A DNA stretch of 11,585 nucleotides, taken from NCBI GenBank assembly GCA_038229875.1, contig JBBROA010000124.1, positions 1-11,585 on the forward strand. The letters run 5' to 3'. The position numbers and the translations under genes were made by a program. The notes under the pieces are model-generated. The model was not told the DNA's origin and did no database searches. It was given only the letters and a program-made list of their open reading frames with translations. This DNA comes from JALYUA01 sp038229875. GTDB lineage: Bacteria; Acidobacteriota; Thermoanaerobaculia; UBA5066; Gp7-AA6. Positions 6,438 to 11,585 of this stretch are shown piece by piece (within the stretch, counting starts at the first letter, position 1; every line of letters starts with the position of its first letter).

Positions 6438-8215
6438 TCTACCAAGCACTCGCCGAGCTGGCCCACCGCGAGAATCTTCTTCAAGACACCGCCTACGAGC
6501 CGAAAGGTGTCCACTATCTTCTTGTTCTCGGGGCGAACGGTGATCTCCTAGACGTTCTCGAACCTCGGGACCCGCCGGCTTTCGACAGCAAGGGGCGCCC
6601 CGAAGGCAAGGCAACGCCGGTCGTCCGCCCTATTCCGAGACGCTCCGATCGAACATCCGGTGACCTGGCCGAGTTTCTTGTGGACAAGTCGGAGTACGTC
6701 TTTGGAATCGACCCCAGGGGGAAAACGTCTGCCGAAAAACTATCCAACCGTTATCAGCTCTTCAGGGAGTCTGTCGAGGAGGCATCCCGAAGGGTTCCGA
6801 TGAGCCCGGGACTGAGGGCAGTATCCCGCTTTCTATCGAAGCCGTTTCCGGAGAGGATAAGCCAGCTGTTGACCGCCGAAAAGGAAGCCGATCGCAACGC
6901 TCTCGCGGGAGCGCTCTTTGCCTTCCGCTATCAACCCGATGGCGGGACGACTTGCGTGCACGACGAAACCGTCATCAAGGAGTATTTTCGGGCGAAGCTG
7001 GGAGGAGGGGATCCGCCCGTCGGTCAATGTCTCGTGACCGGAAAGCCAGACGTCGCCCTTACCCGTCTGCACGCGAAGCCAAAAGGGATTCCGCCTAGGG
7101 GATTGACGAAAGGGGGCGTGCCGCTGACGTCTGTGAACGCAGATGCCTTCAAAAGCTACGGACTTGAGGAAATCGGCGGAGCGCCGATCTCTCGCGACGC
7201 CAACATCGCGATCGAGTTCGCGCTCAATCGCCTCTTGGACGCCGCCTATCCGAAGCCCGGGGGCGGCTCTTTTGCTCGGCAGGCCGTCGAAATCAGCCCC
7301 GACACGGTTCTCGTCTACTGGACTCGCGAGGACACTGCTCTCGACTTTGTCTTGGGGATCGAAGGCCGTGATCCGGAGGACGTGGCCGAACTTCTTCGGT
7401 CTCCCTACAAAAACCACACGGCCCCCATCGATGACCCAACCGACTTCTACGCTCTCGCGCTCTCGGGCATGACAGGCCGCGCTATCGTTCGAAGCTTCCT
7501 GCACTCTACGGTCCGCGACGTCGCCCGAGCCATCGATCGCTATCGAGAGGAGGCGAGGCTCGTCAGGCCCTACGAGGAGAAACCGGGCGGCTACCCGCTT
7601 ACGGAAGTGCGAAGAGCTCTCGTTGCCCGCGGGGAGCTCAAGGATTTGGCTCCTTCGCTAGGAACTGAGTTGTACCTCGACATCCTCCACGGACGTCGCT
7701 TCCCAAGGATCGTTCTCGATGCGGCCGTTCGGCGGAATCGCGCACACGATTTCCACTCCGATTCAAAGAAGCGTGATTTCAGACGCCTCGGTCCACGGTG
7801 CAGTCTTCTCAAGGCCTACTTAAACCGAAATCTAAAGGAGGGAATCACTGTGTCTCTCGACACCAGCCGCATCGACGCTCCATACCGACTCGGCCGTCTT
7901 CTCGCGGCGGTTGACAAGGTTCAGCAGGAGGCGCTCGGGAGCGTGAACGCCACCCTGGTCGACCGCTATTACGGGTCCGCCTCGAGCACTCCAGCGGCCG
8001 TTTTTCCCACGCTGCTCCGCCGCTTCCAGAACAACCTCGGGAAGCTCCGACGAGACAAAGCCGGTCTCGCTGTTAATCGCGAGAAGCTAGTCCAGGAGAT
8101 CGTCGGAAACCTCCAAATCTTCCCGACCACGCTTGGTCTGAAAGAGCAGGGTCTCTTCGCTCTGGGCTTCTACCACCAGCGCCAGAACTTCTTCACAAAG
8201 AAAGAGGAGGCATGA
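6434..8215 (+). CDS. cas8c: Cas8c (Csd1), type I-C Cascade large subunit
   Basis: 593 aa, normal for the family. Cas8c recognises the PAM, helps open the target and docks Cas3. It is recognised by its beginning MIYQALAELAHRENLL (1-16), the VRPIPRRSDRTSGDLAEFLVDKSEYVFGID region (about 65-94), the internal CLVTGKPDVALTRLHAKPKG (199-218), and the helical C-terminus ending FALGFYHQRQNFF (about 575-587), which is typical of Csd1. Its start overlaps the cas5c stop by 4 bases (ATGA), so translation should be coupled. The last 121 codons are probably also translated separately as Cas11c from GTG 7850 (see that entry). cas7c starts one base after its stop. The sequence is too divergent between families to name PAM-contacting residues by eye. 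Confidence 0.95.
   Translation: MIYQALAELAHRENLLQDTAYEPKGVHYLLVLGANGDLLDVLEPRDPPAFDSKGRPEGKATPVVRPIPRRSDRTSGDLAEFLVDKSEYVFGIDPRGKTSAEKLSNRYQLFRESVEEASRRVPMSPGLRAVSRFLSKPFPERISQLLTAEKEADRNALAGALFAFRYQPDGGTTCVHDETVIKEYFRAKLGGGDPPVGQCLVTGKPDVALTRLHAKPKGIPPRGLTKGGVPLTSVNADAFKSYGLEEIGGAPISRDANIAIEFALNRLLDAAYPKPGGGSFARQAVEISPDTVLVYWTREDTALDFVLGIEGRDPEDVAELLRSPYKNHTAPIDDPTDFYALALSGMTGRAIVRSFLHSTVRDVARAIDRYREEARLVRPYEEKPGGYPLTEVRRALVARGELKDLAPSLGTELYLDILHGRRFPRIVLDAAVRRNRAHDFHSDSKKRDFRRLGPRCSLLKAYLNRNLKEGITVSLDTSRIDAPYRLGRLLAAVDKVQQEALGSVNATLVDRYYGSASSTPAAVFPTLLRRFQNNLGKLRRDKAGLAVNREKLVQEIVGNLQIFPTTLGLKEQGLFALGFYHQRQNFFTKKEEA
7834..7841 (+). promoter_or_regulatory. Internal Shine-Dalgarno sequence for cas11c within cas8c
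   Basis: AAAGGAGG lies inside the cas8c coding sequence, 8 bases before an in-frame GTG at 7850. Strength and spacing equal those of the real sites of cas5c (5789-5796) and cas7c (8201-8210). It is the feature that decides the internal start. Confidence 0.8.
7850..8215 (+). CDS. cas11c: Cas11c small subunit, translated from an internal start in cas8c
   Basis: 121 aa, starting MSLDTSRIDAPYRLGRLLAA and sharing the cas8c frame and stop; its first codon is codon 473 of cas8c. In type I-C systems the Cascade belly needs two copies of a small helical protein that has no gene of its own and is made by internal initiation in cas8c; this is established for the Desulfovibrio vulgaris I-C system and others. 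Here AAAGGAGG (7834-7841) is followed after 8 bases by GTG, and the product length (about 13-14 kDa) and its helical content fit. It should line the Cascade inner surface and stabilise the target and non-target strands. The site is seen; the product is inferred, since translation cannot be proved from sequence alone. Confidence 0.85.
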   Translation: MSLDTSRIDAPYRLGRLLAAVDKVQQEALGSVNATLVDRYYGSASSTPAAVFPTLLRRFQNNLGKLRRDKAGLAVNREKLVQEIVGNLQIFPTTLGLKEQGLFALGFYHQRQNFFTKKEEA

Positions 8216-8216
8216 A

Positions 8217-9077
8217 ATGCCTGCGGTCGGCAACAAATACGACTTCGTCCTTCTTTTCGACGTCCAAGACGGCAATCCCAACGGCGATCCGGACGCCGGG
8301 AACCTTCCCAGAATCGACCCTGAGACCGGACATGGAATCACGACCGATGTCTGCCTGAAGCGAAAGCTTAGGAACTATGTTCTGACGGCGCGACCGGGCG
8401 CCGAGGGCTACGACATCTTCGTGAAGGAAAAGGCGATCCTGAATAACTTGATCGATGAGGCTCACGAACAGCCCGAGGTCAAGAAGAAAGAGAAGAGGGA
8501 AAAGACAGACGCCGCACGCGACTACATGTGCCGCCGGTTCTTCGACGTGCGAACCTTCGGCGCGGTCATGTCAACCGGGAAGAACGCCGGCCAGGTCCGA
8601 GGGCCGGTCCAGCTCACGTTCTCGCGGTCGATCGACCCAATCGTAGCTCTCGATCACAGCATCACCCGGATGGCTGTCGCGACACCGGAGGAATCCGAGA
8701 AACAGGAGGGCGAGGCCAGGACGATGGGTCGAAAAGCCACCGTCCCGTACGGCCTTTACCGGTGTCACGGTTTCGTCTCCGCAAACCTCGCCAAGCAGAC
8801 GGGATTCGCCGAAGAGGATCTCGATCTTCTCTGGAAAGGGCTTGTCAATATGTTCGAAGACGATCGCTCGGCGGCCCGCGGTTTGATGAGCTCGCGCAAG
8901 CTCTTCGCCTTTCGCCACGACTCGACTCTCGGAAACGCCCCCGCTCATGCCCTCTTCGACCTCGTCAAGGTCGAGCGAACGGACGTCGGTCGCCCGCCGC
9001 GCAGTGTCACTGACTACAAGATATGGGTCGAGAAGGAGAACTTCCCGAAGGGCGTTGAGTTAATGGAGAAGCTCTGA
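8217..9077 (+). CDS. cas7c: Cas7c (Csd2), type I-C Cascade backbone subunit
   Basis: 286 aa, the family's usual size. About seven copies form the helical filament that covers the crRNA spacer, each with an RRM-like core. Seen: the hallmark beginning YDFVLLFDVQDGNPNGDPDAGNLPR (8-32), then DVCLKRKLRNYV (44-55), RRFFDVRTFGAVM (about 106-118), GPVQLTFSRSIDPI (about 128-141) and the C-terminal RSVTDYKIWVEKENFPKGV. A lysine/glutamate-rich stretch (about 84-100, KKKEKREK) precedes the RRFFDVR motif and probably forms an exposed loop. The ATG lies one base after the cas8c stop, with AAAGAGGAGG (8201-8210) six bases upstream; this strong site suits the high copy number needed. Confidence 0.97.
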   Translation: MPAVGNKYDFVLLFDVQDGNPNGDPDAGNLPRIDPETGHGITTDVCLKRKLRNYVLTARPGAEGYDIFVKEKAILNNLIDEAHEQPEVKKKEKREKTDAARDYMCRRFFDVRTFGAVMSTGKNAGQVRGPVQLTFSRSIDPIVALDHSITRMAVATPEESEKQEGEARTMGRKATVPYGLYRCHGFVSANLAKQTGFAEEDLDLLWKGLVNMFEDDRSAARGLMSSRKLFAFRHDSTLGNAPAHALFDLVKVERTDVGRPPRSVTDYKIWVEKENFPKGVELMEKL

Positions 9078-9083
9078 ACCGTC

Positions 9084-9752
9084 GTGTTCGCCGAAGACGA
9101 CCTCTTACCCCTCTCCGGTCTGCAGCACCTCGTATTCTGCGAGCGTCAGTGCGCCTTGATTCACGTTGAAGGGGCGTGGGCGGACAATCCGTTCACGCTG
9201 GAGGGGTCGCATCTGCACGAATCAGCGGATATTCCAGGTCTCGAATCGCGAGGCGATCTGCGGATCTCGCGAAGTCTGCGCTTGCGAAGCCTTCGCTTGG
9301 GAATCTCCGGCATCGCGGATGTCGTGGAATTCCATCGCGAAGATGGCGACACCGGCTCGGGTACAACCCTTCCGGCTGTGGCGGGCCGTTGGCGGCCCTA
9401 TCCTGTCGAGTACAAGCGCGGACGCAAACGAAATCAGCGGGCGAACGAAATCCAGCTTTGCGCGCAGGCCCTCTGCCTGGAGGAGATGCTTGGTGCCCCC
9501 GTGCGCGAGGGCGCGCTGTACTACGGAAAGAGTCGGAGGAGGCTTGAAGTCGAATTTAGCAACTCCTTGCGCGCGGCGACCGAGGCCGCCTGCTGGCGCC
9601 TTCGGGATCTCCTCTACGGCGGGCGCACTCCGCTCGCTCGTCGGGAAAAGAAGTGCAACGACTGCTCACTTCTCGAGATCTGCAAGCCCGATGCTCTGGG
9701 CTTTTCGGTCGCCAGCTATCTGAAGCGGAACTTCGGAATCGTAGTCTCGTGA
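9084..9752 (+). CDS. cas4: Cas4, iron-sulfur exonuclease of the adaptation module
   Basis: 222 aa with a GTG start. Cas4 works with Cas1-Cas2 to trim pre-spacers and to choose PAM and orientation. Seen: LSGLQHLVFCERQCALIHVEG (10-30) with C19, and the C-terminal CNDCSLLEIC (191-200); C19, C191, C194 and C200 are the likely 4Fe-4S ligands. RecB-like nuclease residues are GIADVVEF (76-83; D79), YPVEYKRGR (106-114; E109, K111) and the NEIQLCAQALCLEEM helix (121-135; Q124), with H43/H45 in the GSHLHE motif upstream. All expected residues appear present. The GTG start is favoured because FAEDDLLPLSGLQHLVFC matches the usual beginning; only a weak, distant GGAG precedes it, so translation may rely on coupling with cas7c, which ends 6 bases earlier. 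The stop overlaps cas1 (GTGA, 9749-9752). Confidence 0.95.
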   Translation: MFAEDDLLPLSGLQHLVFCERQCALIHVEGAWADNPFTLEGSHLHESADIPGLESRGDLRISRSLRLRSLRLGISGIADVVEFHREDGDTGSGTTLPAVAGRWRPYPVEYKRGRKRNQRANEIQLCAQALCLEEMLGAPVREGALYYGKSRRRLEVEFSNSLRAATEAACWRLRDLLYGGRTPLARREKKCNDCSLLEICKPDALGFSVASYLKRNFGIVVS

Positions 9753-10780
9753 GACAGCATCAGAACACGCTCTTCGTGACGACTCAGGGCGCGTATCTCG
9801 CAAAGGAGAGCGAGACGGTCCTGGTCCGCGTCGAGGACGAGGTGAAGCTCCGCATTCCGATCCACCAGCTCGGCGGGATAGTCTGTTTCGGGCAGGTGTC
9901 GGTCAGCCCGTTTCTGATGGGCTTTTGCGCCGAGCGCGGCGTCCACCTCAGCTTTCTGACCGAGAACGGCCGATTCCTGGCGCGGGTACAAGGATCGGTC
10001 TCAGGCAACGTGCTGTTGCGCCGCGAACAGTACCGAAGAGCGGACGATGCGAGGTTTGTCACTGACGTGTCCCGAGTCATTGTCGCGGCGAAGGTCTCTA
10101 ATGCCCGGGGGGTGCTTCAGCGGGGAATGCGTGAACGGGGCGAATCACGAGATAGCAACGGTCTGCAGACCTCGATCCGGTTCCTAGGGGCTCTCCAGAA
10201 CACTCTCTCCGGCTGTACTGACTGCGACGCCGTCCGCGGGGTCGAAGGGGCGGCAGCGAAGAGCTACTTCGGGGTTTTCGATGAGCTGATCTCGCAGCAG
10301 AAGGAGCATTTCTTCTTCCGCGAGCGCAGCCGCAGGCCACCTCTGGATAATCTAAATGCTCTCTTGTCGTTTATCTACACGCTCGCGCTTCACGACGTCG
10401 AGGCCGCGCTCGAGACGGTCGGGCTGGATCCCGCGGTCGGCTTTCTGCACCGCGACCGGCCCGGTCGGCCGGGTCTTGCCCTCGACCTTGTCGAAGAGTT
10501 TCGCGCGCCGTTCGCCGATCGGCTCGCGGTCTCACTTGTCAACTTGAGGCAAGTCAGCCCGGAGGGCTTCCGGAAGCAGGAGACCGGTGGAGTACTGATG
10601 GATGACGACACCCGCAAGGCGGTGATCGTCGCGTACCAGAAGAGAAAGCAGGAGGAGATCGAGCATCCGTTCCTGGGCGAGCGCACGACGATCGGGCTGC
10701 TCCCGTTTCTGCAGGCGCTTCTGTTCGCGCGCTACCTCCGGGAGGATTTGGAAGCTTATCCACCCCTGATCTGGAAATAG
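9749..10780 (+). CDS. cas1: Cas1, CRISPR integrase
   Basis: 343 aa with a GTG start, the normal length for type I-C Cas1. With Cas2 it forms the complex that inserts new spacers at the leader-proximal repeat. N-terminal beta-sandwich: QNTLFVTTQGAYLAKESETVLVR (5-27), IPIHQLGGIVCFGQVSVSP (36-54). The C-terminal helical domain carries the metal ligands: RGVEGAAAKSYF (163-174; E166), VGFLHRDRPGRPGLALDLVEEFRAP (230-254; H234, D246, E249). The active site looks intact. The start is set by the GTGA overlap with the cas4 stop (9749-9752); the frame stays open further upstream, but that stretch is coding for the cas4 C-terminus and the N-terminal family match begins at 9749. Coupled translation from cas4 is likely. 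Confidence 0.97.
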   Translation: MRQHQNTLFVTTQGAYLAKESETVLVRVEDEVKLRIPIHQLGGIVCFGQVSVSPFLMGFCAERGVHLSFLTENGRFLARVQGSVSGNVLLRREQYRRADDARFVTDVSRVIVAAKVSNARGVLQRGMRERGESRDSNGLQTSIRFLGALQNTLSGCTDCDAVRGVEGAAAKSYFGVFDELISQQKEHFFFRERSRRPPLDNLNALLSFIYTLALHDVEAALETVGLDPAVGFLHRDRPGRPGLALDLVEEFRAPFADRLAVSLVNLRQVSPEGFRKQETGGVLMDDDTRKAVIVAYQKRKQEEIEHPFLGERTTIGLLPFLQALLFARYLREDLEAYPPLIWK

Positions 10781-10808
10781 TTAGAGTTGGAAGCGAGGTC
10801 GAGCGGCA

Positions 10809-11099
10809 ATGATGGTCTTGGTGAGCTACGACGTGTCCACCGTGTCGGGTCGCGGGAAGCGTCGTCTCAGAAGAATTGCACGCGCATGCCTGGATTACGG
10901 CCAGAGAGTTCAATATTCCGTCTTCGAGTGCCTCGTCGATCCCGAGCAATGGACCCGGCTCCGCCTCAGATTGATCGACGAGTTCGAACCCAAGGAGGAC
11001 AGCCTCAGGTTTTACTTTCTCGGCAGCAATTGGAAGGGGCACGTCGAGCACGTCGGGGCAAAGGCAGTCCCCGAGATCGACGGCCCGCTCCTGGCATGA
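10809..11099 (+). CDS. cas2: Cas2, adaptation complex subunit
   Basis: 96 aa. A Cas2 dimer bridges two Cas1 dimers and measures the pre-spacer. Seen: MMVLVSYDVST (1-11; D8 at the end of beta-1), GRGKRRLRRIARACLDYGQRVQYSVFECLVD (14-44) and DSLRFYFLG, the standard type I-C Cas2 pattern with a ferredoxin-like fold. ATG 10809 is used because type I-C Cas2 proteins usually begin MMVLV; the next codon (10812) is also ATG. A modest GAGG (10795-10798) lies 10 bases upstream, and cas1 ends 28 bases before. It is the last cas gene, followed by the leader. Confidence 0.95.
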   Translation: MMVLVSYDVSTVSGRGKRRLRRIARACLDYGQRVQYSVFECLVDPEQWTRLRLRLIDEFEPKEDSLRFYFLGSNWKGHVEHVGAKAVPEIDGPLLA

Positions 11100-11288
11100 C
11101 GATCGAGAGCCGTGCGGACCGGAAGTGCCCAGAGAATCACGGCGAGGTTCGCGGAAGGTCCATCTACCTGGGCCAAAGCGGTTTCTACGGATTGCAGTGA
11201 GCACATCGCTCCCGTTCTTTGACAAATTAGGCCTCTGCGCGGAATCCGCCATCCGTGCTCTTCGGTGCAAACGACTTAGTTGATCGCG
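11100..11288 (+). promoter_or_regulatory. CRISPR leader
   Basis: 189 non-coding bases between cas2 and the first repeat. The orientation is set by the repeats, which end in ATTGAAAC on the plus strand, so transcription and spacer insertion start from this side. The part near the array (about 11211-11288) is richer in A/T than the surroundings. A perfect -35 hexamer, TTGACA, lies at 11219-11224 and could drive pre-crRNA transcription, but I see no good -10 at the right distance. A short inverted repeat GCGGA-A-TCCGC is at 11239-11249. No gene was recognised here. Confidence 0.75.
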
Positions 11289-11583
11289 GTCGCCCCCCGC
11301 GCGGGGGCGTGGATTGAAACAAGAACTCCTCGAGCCAGGTCCGATAGAGCCGCGGTCGCCCCCCGCGCGGGGGCGTGGATTGAAACCAGACGTTGCCGCG
11401 GCGCTCGCCCGGACACACGGTCGCCCCCCGCGCGGGGGCGTGGATTGAAACTCGTAGGCCGCCGCGACCCAGCGGTGCCGCGCGTGTCGCCCCCCGCGCG
11501 GGGGCGTGGATTGAAACATTTCGGCGAGCGAGGATCGGAACGAGGCCGCGGGGCGCCCCCCGCGCGGGGGGGTGGTGTGTAAC
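11289..11583 (+). CRISPR. Type I-C CRISPR array: five repeats (last degenerate), four spacers
   Basis: Four 32-base repeats at 11289-11320, 11355-11386, 11420-11451 and 11486-11517 look identical. They begin GTCGCCCCCCGCG and end GTGGATTGAAAC, the type I-C repeat class. A fifth degenerate copy is at 11552-11583. Spacers: 11321-11354 (34), 11387-11419 (33), 11452-11485 (34), 11518-11551 (34). Each repeat folds as CGCCCCC / GGGGGCG (7 bp) around CGCGC, leaving TGGATTGAAAC, exactly 11 bases, at the 3' end. That is the length of the crRNA 5' handle produced by Cas5c in characterised I-C systems. The first spacer, next to the leader, should be the most recent. Whether the array continues past 11585 is not visible. 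Confidence 0.97.
11552..11583 (+). repeat. Degenerate fifth CRISPR repeat at the window end
   Basis: Aligned without gaps to the other repeats, it has 5 mismatches in 32: position 2 (T to G), 20 (C to G), 25 (A to T), 26 (T to G) and 28 (A to T). Four of the five lie in the 3' third. This is typical of the leader-distal terminal repeat, but every change is to G or T within two bases of the window end, so sequencing error at a contig end is the main alternative. Confidence 0.75.
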
Positions 11584-11585
11584 AC

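Noticed and set aside
11321..11551. Protein-like translations of spacers on the minus strand (for example RLYRTWLEEF from the first spacer) as evidence for coding protospacers
   Set aside because: All three minus-strand frames of the first spacer are open at this GC content, so the resemblance carries little weight.
10554..11585. A 343-codon minus-strand open frame running from cas1 through cas2 and the CRISPR array
   Set aside because: It reads antisense through confirmed cas genes and through repeats; the repeated FNPRPRAGGD/FQSTPPRGGR segments are translated CRISPR repeats, not protein repeats.
1..11585. tRNA, rRNA, insertion sequence or integrase genes
   Set aside because: None seen by eye on either strand; small structured RNAs cannot be excluded without a covariance-model search.

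Overview
This window is bacterial chromosomal DNA of high GC content. It holds part of a surface-sugar operon, then a small toxin-antitoxin pair, then an apparently complete type I-C CRISPR-Cas locus with the start of its array. The host cannot be named from the sequence. Counting a few 60-base lines by hand gives roughly 70% GC in the left 2.5 kb and roughly 55-63% in the cas genes, so the CRISPR locus may have arrived by transfer. No tRNA, rRNA, transposase or integrase was seen.

Bases 1-2529 (minus strand): three genes in transcription order. They are a hexapeptide-repeat sugar N-acyltransferase (1966-2529), a PLP-dependent DegT/DnrJ/EryC1 sugar aminotransferase (833-1969) and a membrane-anchored family 2 glycosyltransferase cut by the window edge (1-836). 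Both junctions are 4-base ATGA overlaps, which points to one translationally coupled unit. The likely job is to make an N-acylated amino-deoxy sugar on a nucleotide carrier and to move a sugar to a lipid carrier or glycan.

Bases 2530-3497: a divergent intergenic region carries a promoter-like pair of hexamers overlapped by a perfect 16-base palindrome. It is followed by a RelE/HigB-type toxin gene (GTG start) and a HigA-type helix-turn-helix antitoxin gene (HI1419/HI1420 type, toxin first). A 127-base gap without a clear terminator then leads to cas3 on the same strand.

Bases 3498-11099 (plus strand): cas3, cas5c, cas8c, cas7c, cas4, cas1 and cas2 in canonical type I-C order, mostly touching or overlapping. 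The 3' part of cas8c carries an in-frame GTG behind a near-perfect Shine-Dalgarno sequence, which should yield the small subunit Cas11c. Cas5c is expected to cut pre-crRNA. Cas5c, Cas8c, Cas7c and Cas11c form Cascade, Cas3 degrades the target, and Cas4-Cas1-Cas2 acquire spacers.

Bases 11100-11585: a 189-base leader and then a CRISPR array of four near-identical 32-base repeats, four spacers of 33-34 bases and a fifth degenerate repeat at the very end. The 7-bp stem in the repeat leaves exactly 11 bases at the 3' side, matching the 5' handle known for type I-C crRNAs.

This is a recognisable system rather than a new one. The points most worth following are the internal cas11c start, the apparent loss of two of the three described catalytic residues in Cas5c, and the toxin-antitoxin pair placed directly upstream of cas3 with no visible terminator.
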